A DNA stretch of 22,021 nt from Deinococcus sp. (GCA_023382135.1 JAMCQK010000005.1:1-22021); one strand, 5' to 3'; positions 1-8,453 are shown, numbered from the stretch's first letter. The notes: generated from the sequence alone by a model not told the origin. Made by a program: numbers and translations.

Positions 1-87
1 CTTCGTTCAGGTAGCGGGAAAGGTAAGGGAGTTGGCTGCAACCGGGTAATCTAGGAGCGCAACACCTTGCGCCCGAATGGAGAGGAC
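1..87. other. Upstream edge, no gene recognised
   Basis: I recognise no gene here. Reading frame 2 is open from the window edge to a TAA at 47-49 and ends ...RELAATG, which could be the tail of an upstream gene, but it does not resemble a SufC C-terminus I know. The only functional signal is the GGAGAGG ribosome-binding site at 79-85 for sufB. Confidence 0.3.
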
Positions 88-1469
88 ATGAGCGACAACA
101 ATGTAGCTACCATCGGCGAAGAATACAAATACGGGTTCGTAGATGCCATCAAGCCCGTGTTCAAGTCGGAAAGGGGTTTGAGCAAACGAGTGGTGGAAGC
201 TATTTCTTACCACAAGTCGGAGCCCCAGTGGATGCTGGACTTCCGGCTCAGGTCGCTTGAGGTCTTCAACTCAAAACCGACGCCCACCTGGGGCGGCAAT
301 CTTTCCGGGCTGAACCTGGACGAAATTTACTTTTACTCAAAGCCGACCGAACAGCGCGACGCCCGCACCTGGGAAGAAGTGCCCGAGGAAATCCGCAACA
401 CCTACGAGCGGCTGGGTATCCCCGAAGCCGAGCGCAAAGTGCTCGCCGGCGTGGGCGCGCAGTACGACTCGGAGATGGTCTACCACCGCGTCAAAGATGA
501 GCTCGAGCGCCAAGGCGTTATCTTTGTTTCGATTGAGGATGGCCTTAAACACCACCAAGATCTTTTCAGGGAACACCTCGGCACCATCATTCCGCCCGAG
601 GACAACAAGTTCGCCGCCCTCAACAGCGCCGTCTGGTCCGGCGGCAGCTTTGTCTATATCCCCAAGGGCGCCAAAGTTGACCTGCCCCTGCAGGCCTATT
701 TCCGATCTAGCGGACCATCATTATTGTGGACGAAGGGGCGGAGGTTCACTACATCGAAGGCTGCACCGCACCTAGCTACACCACCGACTCCTTCCACTCC
801 GGCGTAATTGAAATTGTGGTCAAAGAAGGCGCCCGCAGCCGCTATACCACCATTCAAAACTGGTCCACCAACATGTACAACCTGGTTACCCAGCGCGCGG
901 TGGTACACAAAGATGCCTATCACGAGTGGCTGGATGGCAACCTGGGCTCTAAATTGACCATGAAGTACCCGTCAAGCTACTTGGTCGAACCAGGGGCGCG
1001 ATCGGAGATTATGTCAATTGCCTTTGCCAATACCGGCCAGCACCAGGACACCGGCGGCAAGCTGGTTTTAGTGGCGCCACACACTTCGGGAACCATTGTC
1101 TCCAAGTCCATCTCCAAGGGCAAGGGCCGTGCTTCTTATCGCGGGCTTGTAAAGGTATACGAGGGTGCCAAGGGTGCCCGCGTAAACGTGGAGTGTGACG
1201 CGCTTCTTCTGAACGAGGAGTCCCGCACCGACACCTACCCGTATATCGAGATTCAAGAAGACAGCGCCCATGTGGGCCACGAGGCCACAGTGTCCAAGCT
1301 CAACGACGAGCAGATTTTCTACCTGCAAAGCCGTGGGCTCAGAGAGGATGAAGCCGCAGCCCTGATTGTCCGCGGCTTCATTGAGCCGATTGCCAAGGAG
1401 CTCCCGCTCGAGTACGCGGTGGAGCTTAACCGGTTGATTGAGCTGGAGATGGAAGGATCGGTCGGCTAA
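88..1469 (+). pseudogene. sufB: SufB, Fe-S cluster scaffold protein, frameshifted by an internal deletion
   Basis: SufB is the core subunit of the SufBC2D scaffold, where Fe-S clusters are built in the cytoplasm. I chose the ATG at 88 over the in-frame TTG at 67 because GGAGAGG lies just before it. Frame 1 reads as good SufB up to LPLQAYFR (bases 682-705). The family then has a conserved block of about ten residues (IN..x..GQFE type) before RTIIIVDE. Here only TCTAG (706-710) separates FR from RTIIIVDEGAEVHYIEGC, and the second half continues in frame 3 from 711 to the TAA at 1467-1469. Adding back 25 nt gives 468 codons, the usual SufB length. The second half keeps family hallmarks such as EGCTAP, SYRGLVK and HEATVSK. 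The rest of the gene is intact and suf genes are usually essential, so this may be a sequencing or assembly error rather than true decay. sufD follows 74 nt downstream. Confidence 0.88.
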
Positions 1470-1477
1470 TCACCGCT

Positions 1478-1499
1478 CCTCTCCTCTGTGCGGGAGAGG
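1478..1499 (+). repeat. Inverted repeat (RNA hairpin) between sufB and sufD
   Basis: CCTCTCC at 1478-1484 pairs perfectly with GGAGAGG at 1493-1499 around an 8-nt loop. No T-run follows, so it is not a standard intrinsic terminator. It may act as an mRNA processing or stability element between sufB and sufD. Confidence 0.5.
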
Positions 1500-1543
1500 T
1501 TGGAAGGGGGGATTAACTGCTCTCCGAAACGTCGAGGAAAACC

Positions 1544-2884
1544 ATGGAACTCGTATCTACTTTGTCGCGCGATCTGGTCACCGGCCTAAGCAAGAAGTTG
1601 AATGAGCCCGCATGGCTGCTGGAAAAACGCCTCGAGGCCTGGGACGCTTTCACCAAGCTCCCCTACCCCAGCTCAAAAACCGAGGCTTGGAAGTACACCG
1701 ATATTTCCCAGGTTCCTTTTGAATCATTGAGCCTTGAGCGACCCACAGGCACCAGGCGCATGCGTGAGCAGCTGCCGAAGGAAGTCTTGGTCCGCATCGA
1801 GCAATCCAAGCTTTCCGGTTTTGCCGTGTTCGTAGGTGCTGATCTTGCCTACCTCGAGCTTCCAGATACATTGAAGGCGAAAGGAGTTGTGTTCACCAGC
1901 ATTCACGAAGCGATACAAGCTCACGCCGACCAAGTTAAGGCTACCCTCTTCAAAGCCGTCGGCTGGAAAGAAAAGTTGACCGCTTACAACGCCGCCTTTT
2001 TCACACACGGTGCTTTCCTGTACGTGCCAAAAGGCGTCGAGTTCGACACTTCGATTGGCGTGTTTAACTACCTCGAGGGCGGCCAGTTATCCGCCGGAAG
2101 GACACTAATTGTCTGTGAGGAAAACAGCAAAGCTGTGTATATCGAGGAATACCTCTCTGCCTCTAACACGGTTGACCGAGGAGATAAACCGGCGGCCAAA
2201 GCTGCGGATTCAGTCAGCCTCTCGGTTACAGAACTGATCCTCGCCCAAGGAGCGCAACTCCGGCACGCAAACGTCCAGACTTTGGGCGAAGGTTTCCACC
2301 ACTTCCACCGGACAAAGGCTGTTCTTCAGCGTGATGCTAAGTTGAACGATCTAACCGCGACATTTGGCGGAACGCTTGCGCGGGCCGAAACGCAGAGCGA
2401 ACTCGCGGGGCCGGGTGCCGATTCCGAGATGTTGGGGCTTCACTTTGCTCACGGTAACCAACACCTGGACCACTACACCCTGCAGCACCACGCCACCCAC
2501 CACACCCGGAGCGATCTACTGTACAAAGGGGCCGTAAAGGACGCGGCGCATACGGTCTACTCGGGGCTTATCAAGCTAGAGGAAAGCGCTCAGAAGACCG
2601 ACGCCTATCAGTCGAACAAGAACCTGCTGCTCTCGTCCGAGGCGCGGGTGGACTCCATTCCGCAGTTGGAGATTGCTGCCAACGACGTGCGCTGCACTCA
2701 CGGCTCCACCACCAGCCCGGTGGATGAAGTACAACTTTTTTATCTGATGAGCCGGGGGATCTCCAGGGTGATGGCGCAGCAGATCCTGGTCAAGGCTCAC
2801 TTGGCGGATGTGCTGACGCGGATCCCCCTCGAGACCCTGCGCGAGCACATCGAGCGGGTAATCGAAGAGAAGGTGCGGTTGTAG
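1544..2884 (+). CDS. sufD: SufD, Fe-S cluster assembly scaffold subunit
   Basis: SufD pairs with SufB in the SufBC2D scaffold and is linked to iron entry during cluster formation. The 446-residue product is a normal length for the family. The N-terminal helical part (PAWLLEKRLEAWDAF and SSKTEAWKYTD, residues 22-53) is typical of SufD. The C-terminal beta-helix SufBD domain runs from about residue 150 to 425. Within it are HGAFLYVPKGV (155-165), YSGLIKLEESAQKTDAYQ (339-356) and DVRCTHGSTT (381-390). Cys384 and His386 match the conserved Cys/His pair of SufD. The ATG at 1544 is preceded by GAGGAAA at 1534-1540. The Rieske gene starts 8 nt after its stop, so both are probably on one transcript. 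Confidence 0.95.
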   Translation: MELVSTLSRDLVTGLSKKLNEPAWLLEKRLEAWDAFTKLPYPSSKTEAWKYTDISQVPFESLSLERPTGTRRMREQLPKEVLVRIEQSKLSGFAVFVGADLAYLELPDTLKAKGVVFTSIHEAIQAHADQVKATLFKAVGWKEKLTAYNAAFFTHGAFLYVPKGVEFDTSIGVFNYLEGGQLSAGRTLIVCEENSKAVYIEEYLSASNTVDRGDKPAAKAADSVSLSVTELILAQGAQLRHANVQTLGEGFHHFHRTKAVLQRDAKLNDLTATFGGTLARAETQSELAGPGADSEMLGLHFAHGNQHLDHYTLQHHATHHTRSDLLYKGAVKDAAHTVYSGLIKLEESAQKTDAYQSNKNLLLSSEARVDSIPQLEIAANDVRCTHGSTTSPVDEVQLFYLMSRGISRVMAQQILVKAHLADVLTRIPLETLREHIERVIEEKVRL

Positions 2885-2892
2885 TCGCGCTT

Positions 2893-3198
2893 ATGCCCTG
2901 GATTCCCGTTGCAAGACCCGAAGAGTTCGTGGGCGGGCGCAAGGTGGTCGAGGTGGCCGGGGAGAAAACCCCCATCCTGGTCTTGATCGCCGGGGAGGAA
3001 GTCTTCGCCATCTCCGACATCTGCACCCATGACAAGAACCCCCTTTCCGACGGGCCGGTGGAGGACGAGTTCATCAAATGCACCCGCCACGGAGCCAAGT
3101 TCAACCTGCGCACCGGCAAGGCCACCCTCCCGGCCCCCAGGCCGGTCAAGGCCTACCGGGCCAAGCTGAAGGACGGCCAGGTCTGGCTCGAGGTTTAG
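2893..3198 (+). CDS. Rieske-type [2Fe-2S] ferredoxin (non-haem Fe family)
   Basis: This 101-residue soluble protein is a single Rieske domain. Cluster ligands are visible as C44-T-H46 (in ICTHDKNPLSDG) and C63-T-R-H66 (in KCTRHGAKFNL), giving the canonical C-X-H...C-X2-H pattern. There is no signal or membrane segment, so it is not a cytochrome bc subunit. It resembles the small ferredoxin components of dioxygenase systems and NirD-like proteins. It starts 8 nt after sufD, with no gene between it and sufS. That position suggests an electron-transfer role in cluster assembly, or simply a client protein; its partner is not identifiable from sequence. The ATG at 2893 has no strong ribosome-binding site, so translation may be coupled to sufD. 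Confidence 0.92.
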   Translation: MPWIPVARPEEFVGGRKVVEVAGEKTPILVLIAGEEVFAISDICTHDKNPLSDGPVEDEFIKCTRHGAKFNLRTGKATLPAPRPVKAYRAKLKDGQVWLEV

Positions 3199-3377
3199 AA
3201 CTGTATGCCGGCCGGGTTGAATCGGTTGCCAGGCTTTTTTGTTGCGGTCGCAAGGCCTTATCTTCCGGTTGCTCCGAGATGTGCGCTGGCGGCCAATGGC
3301 TCTGGCGGCAGGGCTCAGCTGGGCCGGCTGGTTATAAATAAAGCGCTTACGAGGCATAGACTGTTACTGGGGGACAC

Positions 3378-4598
3378 TTGACTTCTGCATACCTTATCCG
3401 GGCCGACTTTCCGCTTTTTGCGGCAAGGCCGGAGCTGGTGTACCTGGATTCCACCGCCACCAGCCAAAAGCCGCGAGTGGTGATTGAAGCGCTGGAGCAT
3501 TACTACCGCGAGATCAACGCGAATGTCCACCGGGGCGCTTACGATCTTTCAGTCCAAGCCACGCTGGCCTATGAAGAAGCGCGGCGCAAAATGGCGCGCT
3601 TCTTGGGCGCGGACGAGCGCGAGATTATCTTTGTGCGCAACACCACCGAAGCGCTAAATCTGCTGGTCTACGCCTGGGGCCTGAGAGTTCTGAAAGCGGG
3701 CGACGAAATTTTGCTCACCGAGATGGAGCACCACGCCAACCTGGTGCCCTGGCACCTGGTAGCAGTCCATACCGGCGCCAAAATTAAGGCCATTCCCGTC
3801 CGAGGCGATGGCAGGCTAGATCTCGATTCGCTGGATCGTTTGCTTACAGACCGGGTACGAGTAGTGAGCCTGACGCACATGTCCAACGTGCTTGGAACCG
3901 TGAACCCAGTGGCCCAGATTGCCAAGGCCGCCAAAGAAAAAGGGGCGCTGGTAATTGTGGATGGCGCGCAGAGCGCCCCCCACATGCCGGTTGACGTCAC
4001 CGGATTAGGGGCTGATTTCTTCGCGCTTTCGGGCCACAAGATGTGTGGTCCCACCGGGGCTGGAGTGCTCTGGGGCCGTTACGAGATGCTAGAAAAGATG
4101 CAGCCATTCCTCGGCGGCGGCGAGATGATCAACGAGGTATACCTTGAACGCTCCAGTTACGCCAAACCGCCCCAACGGTTCGAGGCTGGTACCCCGGCTA
4201 TTGCCGAAGCTGTTGCTCTTGGTGTGGCGGCGGAATACCTGATGGGAATTGGAATGCAAAACATCTGGCAGCACGACCGCTCGCTGGTGGACTACGCCCT
4301 GGCCCGGCTGGACGAAGAACTGCCCGAGGTGAAAACCTTCGGGCCCAGGGGGCCGGATCGCGGCGGGGTAATTGCCTTCACGCTGGGCGGGCTGCACGCC
4401 CACGATGTAGCTACCGCTTTGGACCAACACGGCATTGCGGTGCGCGCCGGCCACCACTGCGCCCAGCCGCTGCACCGCAAGCTGGGCCTAGCCGCCACCG
4501 CCAGAGCCAGTTTTTACCTGTACACCACACGGGATGAAGTTGACCGATTTATCGAAGCCCTAAAAAAGGTGCGCGAATTTTTTAAGGACTGGTTATGA
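3378..4598 (+). CDS. sufS: SufS, group II cysteine desulfurase
   Basis: SufS is a PLP enzyme that takes sulfur from L-cysteine as a persulfide for Fe-S assembly. The 406-residue product shows the fold-type I aminotransferase class V pattern. Visible motifs are THMSNVLGTVNPV (about 166-178), VDGAQSAPH with Asp195 and Gln198 at the cofactor, SGHKMCGPTGAG with the PLP lysine K221, and RAGHHCAQPL with the persulfide cysteine C361. The start is a TTG at 3378 behind GGGGGAC; it places the family's N-terminal RADFPLF...LVYLDSTATSQKP correctly. A 179-nt gap after the Rieske gene may hold its own promoter, though none is convincing. It overlaps sufU by 4 nt (ATGA-type junction at 4595-4598), fitting the SufS-SufU pair that works together in bacteria lacking SufE. 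Confidence 0.96.
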   Translation: MTSAYLIRADFPLFAARPELVYLDSTATSQKPRVVIEALEHYYREINANVHRGAYDLSVQATLAYEEARRKMARFLGADEREIIFVRNTTEALNLLVYAWGLRVLKAGDEILLTEMEHHANLVPWHLVAVHTGAKIKAIPVRGDGRLDLDSLDRLLTDRVRVVSLTHMSNVLGTVNPVAQIAKAAKEKGALVIVDGAQSAPHMPVDVTGLGADFFALSGHKMCGPTGAGVLWGRYEMLEKMQPFLGGGEMINEVYLERSSYAKPPQRFEAGTPAIAEAVALGVAAEYLMGIGMQNIWQHDRSLVDYALARLDEELPEVKTFGPRGPDRGGVIAFTLGGLHAHDVATALDQHGIAVRAGHHCAQPLHRKLGLAATARASFYLYTTRDEVDRFIEALKKVREFFKDWL

Positions 4599-5026
4599 GC
4601 CTGCTCGAGGAGCTATACCGGGAGACTATCCTCAGCCATTACAAATCCCCCAAGAACTTTGGGCCGCTGGCGGATGCCAGCGTGAGCATAAAGGGTGATA
4701 ACCCTTCTTGTGGCGACCAGCTTGAGCTATTGCTGAAACTGAATGGAGGACGCATTACCGAAGTTCGTTTCCAGGGCCATGGCTGCGCCATCAGCATAGC
4801 CTCGGCCTCGATGATGACGGAACTGGTAAAGAACAAAACGTTGGACCAAGCCCTAGAGCTAACGCGCCAATTCAAGGCGATGGTTGTGGACGGAGCCGAG
4901 CCCGCGCCCGAGCTAGGCGACCTGAAGGCGCTTGCCGGGGTATCCAAGCTGCACGCCCGTACGAAGTGCGCCACCTTGGCCTGGAACACCCTGGAAGAAG
5001 CCGCCAAAGAAGCAGGCACATCCTAG
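4595..5026 (+). CDS. sufU: SufU, zinc-dependent sulfurtransferase partner of SufS
   Basis: SufU accepts the persulfide from SufS and passes it to the SufBCD scaffold. The 143-residue length matches the family. The zinc ligands are all present: C39 and D41 (in NPSCGDQ), C64 (in GHGCAIS) and C125 (in TKCATLAW). The 18-21 residue insertion between the second and third cysteines that separates SufU from IscU is consistent with ELTRQFKAMVVDG and the spacing here. The start ATG overlaps the sufS stop, so expression is translationally coupled. Confidence 0.95.
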   Translation: MSLLEELYRETILSHYKSPKNFGPLADASVSIKGDNPSCGDQLELLLKLNGGRITEVRFQGHGCAISIASASMMTELVKNKTLDQALELTRQFKAMVVDGAEPAPELGDLKALAGVSKLHARTKCATLAWNTLEEAAKEAGTS

Positions 5027-5746
5027 ATGACCGGTGTCGTCTTATTGCACGCCTTCCCCTACTCGCCAGAGATGTGGCAGCCTCAGTTTGAGGCGTTAGC
5101 CGGCCTTCCAGTGGTCGCACCTGAATATCTTGGCCTGGAGCTAAACCAGGCAGCCAAGAAAATTCTTGGGGAAGTGGAGGGCCTGGGTTGGGAGCAGGCA
5201 GTCTTGGTGGGCCTATCGATGGGCGGATATGTTTCTTTTCGTATTTGGGAGCAGGCGGCTTCTAGGGTTGCGGCCCTAGTACTGGCGGACACCCGGGCCA
5301 CGCCTGATGACGAGGCGGGGAAAGCTGCTCGTTACTCTCAAGCGGAAAGGATAAGGCGCGAAGGAACCGCCTGGCTGCCGGACGCGCTGATTCCAAATCA
5401 TCTGGGGGTGACAACACGCAAAGAGCGTCCTGAGTTGATCGGCTGGGTAAGGAACATGATTGCGGGAGCCGATGGAGAAAAAGTTGCAAGAAGCCTCGAG
5501 GCCCTTGCCTCCCGCCCCGACTCCACTCTGTTGTTGCCCTCAATTAGTGTTCCCACGCTGGTCTTGGTTGGCGAAGAAGATACCCTCACGCCTCCCGCCG
5601 TGGCAGAAGCAATGGCAGAAGCCATCCCGCAATCCGAGCTGCAACTAGTCCCCCGGGCTGGCCATATGGCCAATCTGGAAAACCCGGAAATGTTCAATCG
5701 GGCGTTGCATGGCTTCCTGGCCAGGAACAAACTGCTGGCCCAATAA
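5027..5746 (+). CDS. Alpha/beta hydrolase fold protein
   Basis: This is a 239-residue cytoplasmic hydrolase of the lipase/esterase-like superfamily; the substrate cannot be told from sequence. It starts with the HAF.YSPEMW oxyanion-loop region. The nucleophile is S64 in GLSMGG (62-67), the acid is D185 in VGEEDTLTPP, and the histidine is H213 in AGHMANLENPE, so the triad is complete. The ATG at 5027 begins directly after the sufU stop, with no spacer. It is therefore certainly co-transcribed with sufS-sufU and probably coupled to them. A role in Fe-S biogenesis is only suggested by position. It converges on gpsA with a 2-nt gap, leaving no room for a separate terminator. Confidence 0.9.
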   Translation: MTGVVLLHAFPYSPEMWQPQFEALAGLPVVAPEYLGLELNQAAKKILGEVEGLGWEQAVLVGLSMGGYVSFRIWEQAASRVAALVLADTRATPDDEAGKAARYSQAERIRREGTAWLPDALIPNHLGVTTRKERPELIGWVRNMIAGADGEKVARSLEALASRPDSTLLLPSISVPTLVLVGEEDTLTPPAVAEAMAEAIPQSELQLVPRAGHMANLENPEMFNRALHGFLARNKLLAQ

Positions 5747-5748
5747 CC

Positions 5749-6747
5749 CTACTCCGGTTTAGACTCCCGCTCCATCAAGCTGGATACAGCCTTGAGCGGG
5801 CTTTCACCTTGGTGCACCACCTGGTATACAGCGCGGGTTATGGGAAGGTCTTGTCCCTGTTCCTCCGCCCACTGGTGCACAGCCTTCACGGTGTAGATCC
5901 CTTCGACTACCTGCTTCTGGGCCTCGAGGCCCGCCAAGGTAGCGCCCCGCACCAAACGCTCGCCGGCTTCACGGTTGCGTGAAAGTTTGCTGGTGGCGGT
6001 ACCCACCAGGTCACCCAGCCCCGATAAACCGTAAAATGTCGCTTCTTGCCCGCCCATCGCCACGCCAAAGCGCACAATCTCACGCAAGCCCCGGGTGATC
6101 AGCGCAGCCTTGGTGTTATCCCCCAGGCCGAGCCCGTCCACCATCCCGGCCGCCAGCGCAATCACATTCTTGAGCGCCCCGCCCAGCTCCACTCCTGCTA
6201 AATCCGAGCTGCTGTACACCCGGAAACTAGGCCCAGAGAAAAGTTGCTGGACCCAGACGGCCAGGGATTCGTCTTCCGACGCCACCACCGCGGCCGCTGG
6301 CAAAAAGCGCCCCACTTCCTCCGCGTGATTGGGGCCGGAGATTGCCGCGACCCGTTTCACACCCGAAAGCTTGGCAATCTCCTGGCTCATGCGCAACAAA
6401 CCATGCTCCACAAAATGCAGGCCTTTGGTGGCGGAAAGATAAGCCGGAGCTTTGGGAAATACCGCCAGCGTTTCAACCAGGGCCTTGGAGGGCAGGGCCA
6501 CCACCGCAAGCTCTGTATTCCGCACGGCTTCGGCAGGACGAAAGGTGACCCCTAAGTTTTCTGGAAGTATTACACCAGGGAGATAGTCGCGATTTTCGCG
6601 ATCGGTCTGGACCTGCCGGGCGTGCTCAGGCCTGCGCGACCAAAGTGTAACCGCGGCACCTGCAGTTGCAAGCAATAACGCCAAAGCCGTGCCCCAGGCT
6701 CCCGCGCCCAAGACGGCTACTCTGGTGTTCTGGGTGATATCCGCCAT
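5749..6747 (-). CDS. gpsA: Glycerol-3-phosphate dehydrogenase [NAD(P)+]
   Basis: GpsA reduces dihydroxyacetone phosphate to sn-glycerol 3-phosphate, the backbone for membrane lipids. The 332-residue length is standard. The N-terminal Rossmann motif is GAGAWG (residues 14-19). SATKG contains K108, and SGPNHAEEV (138-146) is a family signature. ALKNV contains the catalytic K193, followed by LGDNTKAALITRG and the SGLGDL motif (242-247). The ATG at 6747 has no good ribosome-binding site, so it may be coupled to the SpoIIM-like gene that ends 21 nt upstream. It is the last gene of a pyrE-SpoIIM-like-gpsA operon. Confidence 0.95.
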   Translation of the reverse strand: MADITQNTRVAVLGAGAWGTALALLLATAGAAVTLWSRRPEHARQVQTDRENRDYLPGVILPENLGVTFRPAEAVRNTELAVVALPSKALVETLAVFPKAPAYLSATKGLHFVEHGLLRMSQEIAKLSGVKRVAAISGPNHAEEVGRFLPAAAVVASEDESLAVWVQQLFSGPSFRVYSSSDLAGVELGGALKNVIALAAGMVDGLGLGDNTKAALITRGLREIVRFGVAMGGQEATFYGLSGLGDLVGTATSKLSRNREAGERLVRGATLAGLEAQKQVVEGIYTVKAVHQWAEEQGQDLPITRAVYQVVHQGESPLKAVSSLMERESKPE

Positions 6748-6768
6748 AGCAAGGTTTTTTGGCGAAAG

Positions 6769-7845
6769 CTAGGGCTTGGCTAATAGCACAATCTCAAAAG
6801 CCTCGTACCACGCGGCCACCATCAGGAAAAAGGCACCCAGGTAAACGGTTCGAGTGAGCGCTTTTACGCCATCGCGGTAGCGGGCTCCACGCAGCAGCTT
6901 GAAGAGCAGAACCATGGCGCCGAAGGTGCCTAAGATGTAACCCTGGAGTTCGATCACGATGGTGGGAAGGTGAGCCAGCAGGTTTCCGCCGGGAACCAGC
7001 GCCGGCGAAAGCGCGAAGCCCACCACAAAATTGCGCAGCAGGTTGACCAGGAGCGCGGGGAAACCGAACAGCATTCCGGGTAGCGCGGTGGTGCCCAAGA
7101 GCCCCCGGCTAAAATTCCAGAAAAAAATAGTCAGGGCAAGCTCCCAGGGGTTCAGCGGGCCCGTGCCGCCAATTCCTATCTGGTTTAGGGTTTCGGCAAT
7201 CAGATCCTGCATAAGCTTGGCGATACCAGGGTAGGAGTAGGCCGTCACCATGCCCAGGCCAAAAAGCCCGTACAGCAACACATTCAAGCCCAAGTACCAG
7301 CGCCAGTATTCGCGCACCAACCCCCAGCCTTCGCGCCACCAGTCACGCAGTAGGCCCGCGCGCCGGATGCCCGCTATCCATAAAAGCGAGACCAGCCCAA
7401 ACAAAATCCACATCGCGGGGCTGGCTATCCACCAAGGAAGCAGCCCACCCGAAGGCAGCCAGCTAACACTCTTGGCCTCCCCCGCACGCACCAGCACGCG
7501 CACTTCTCCGCTAACGCTGCCCGTGCTGGCAGGAAAACTGACCATGGACCCACGCGCGGTTTCGGTTTCTTGCGGGCTATCCAGGTTGACCTCGAGGCCT
7601 TCCGGAGGGGGCAGAAACGCCTGGGCCCGGACGATGTTGCGCAGGGTCTCCTCGAGCGTCTTGCCCAACATTTTGCTGGGATCGCTGGCGTACTTTCCGG
7701 CCTGCCAGCTCTGGACCGCCTCATGTGCGACCTCGAGGGCTTCCCCGTGCGCAAAGGCGGTGCTAAACGCGGCCCCCAACAGCAACAGGATCACCAAAAC
7801 AATCTTTCCGCGTCCAGCTTCTAACGTTCGTTCAATATTCGGCAT
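6769..7845 (-). CDS. SpoIIM-like (DUF95/stage II sporulation protein M family) multi-pass membrane protein
   Basis: The 358-residue product begins with a hydrophobic segment (about residues 15-33, ending AFAHGEA), which could be a signal peptide. About 95 residues of probable extracytoplasmic domain follow. Several membrane helices follow in the C-terminal half. The last part (NFSRGLLG...ALLVNLLRNFVVGFAL...IVIELQGYILG) has the layout of the SpoIIM/DUF95 family: an E-containing helix, GY.LG and a final hydrophobic helix. I chose the ATG at 7845 over the upstream GTG/TTG starts because AAGAGGTG sits 8 nt before it and the pyrE stop is only 2 nt away. The function in non-sporulating bacteria is unknown. 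Its operon partners are a pyrimidine gene and a lipid precursor gene, so no pathway is implied. Confidence 0.75.
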   Translation of the reverse strand: MPNIERTLEAGRGKIVLVILLLLGAAFSTAFAHGEALEVAHEAVQSWQAGKYASDPSKMLGKTLEETLRNIVRAQAFLPPPEGLEVNLDSPQETETARGSMVSFPASTGSVSGEVRVLVRAGEAKSVSWLPSGGLLPWWIASPAMWILFGLVSLLWIAGIRRAGLLRDWWREGWGLVREYWRWYLGLNVLLYGLFGLGMVTAYSYPGIAKLMQDLIAETLNQIGIGGTGPLNPWELALTIFFWNFSRGLLGTTALPGMLFGFPALLVNLLRNFVVGFALSPALVPGGNLLAHLPTIVIELQGYILGTFGAMVLLFKLLRGARYRDGVKALTRTVYLGAFFLMVAAWYEAFEIVLLAKP

Positions 7846-7847
7846 TT

Positions 7848-8399
7848 TCACACCTCTTGCAACGAAACCCCGGACTTGCACAGCGGGCAGTCCTCGGGAA
7901 AGTAGTTTGGGATATCCAGGGAAACAACAGCTCGAAAAGGGACCCTAAAGGCCGTTTTGCCCCCGCTCCGATCCACGATTGCACCCACTCCGGCGCAAAT
8001 AGCGCCTTTGGCCTCCGCCGCCTGGATGGCCTTTTGCACCGAGCCACCACTGGTGACCACGTCCTCCACCGCCAGGAATTTTTCTCCAGGGTTCACACTA
8101 AGCCCCTCGCGCACCAGCATGCCGCCCAGCCCGTCTTTTTCGGCGAACAAAGCCCGCACGCCCAGCGCCCTTGCAGTGACGAACGAAAGCACCACACCGC
8201 CCATGGCGGGGCCGATTACAAAGTCCACTTTGGTTTCTTCAAAAAGATCCGCCAGCGCCTCCCCCACGACTTCCGCGTAGATGGGGTGTTGGAGCAGGGT
8301 GGCGGACTGCAAGAACAAGGGCGAGTGCCTGCCGCTCCTGAGCAGAAAGTGTCCTTCCAGCAGCGCGCCGGTTTTCCGGTAGAGCGCGAGTACGTCCAT
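7848..8399 (-). CDS. pyrE: Orotate phosphoribosyltransferase
   Basis: PyrE joins orotate to PRPP to make orotidine 5'-phosphate, the step before PyrF. From the ATG at 8399 the product is 183 residues and starts MDVLALYRKTGALLEGHF, which agrees with the short PyrE of Thermaceae as I remember it. The PRPP-binding loop LAVEDVVTSGGSV lies at 109-121. A CPLC pair near the C-terminus, typical of this PyrE branch, is also present. A TAGAAT -10 hexamer lies 8-13 nt before this ATG, which suits a leaderless mRNA. The alternative ATG at 8408 has AGAAGGAG about 11 nt upstream and cannot be excluded. It is the first gene of the operon with the SpoIIM-like gene and gpsA. Confidence 0.94.
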   Translation of the reverse strand: MDVLALYRKTGALLEGHFLLRSGRHSPLFLQSATLLQHPIYAEVVGEALADLFEETKVDFVIGPAMGGVVLSFVTARALGVRALFAEKDGLGGMLVREGLSVNPGEKFLAVEDVVTSGGSVQKAIQAAEAKGAICAGVGAIVDRSGGKTAFRVPFRAVVSLDIPNYFPEDCPLCKSGVSLQEV

Positions 8400-8406
8400 C
8401 GAAACC

Positions 8407-8412
8407 ATTCTA
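8407..8412 (-). promoter_or_regulatory. Putative leaderless -10 element of pyrE
   Basis: On the minus strand TAGAAT covers positions -13 to -8 relative to the ATG at 8399. This is the TANNNT placement known for leaderless genes in Deinococcota. No clear -35 is seen; the region upstream is occupied by a miniature element (8454-8563). Confidence 0.45.
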
Positions 8413-8453
8413 AGGGCGGCTCCTTCTCTCCCCCACATATCCGCGATTAGCTA

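Noticed and set aside
697..726. Programmed ribosomal frameshift in sufB
   Set aside because: There is no slippery heptamer, a TAG (708-710) blocks the new frame at the junction, and about ten conserved residues are missing, which a frameshift could not supply.
3206..3240. Possible intrinsic terminator after the Rieske gene ending in six T residues
   Set aside because: The GC-rich stretch before the T-run does not fold into a continuous stem of good length; pairs break after three bases in every register I tried.
7250..7948. Long plus-strand open frame opposite the SpoIIM-like gene
   Set aside because: Low-complexity Pro/Arg/Ser-rich translation with no family resemblance; it is the antisense shadow of a well-supported gene.
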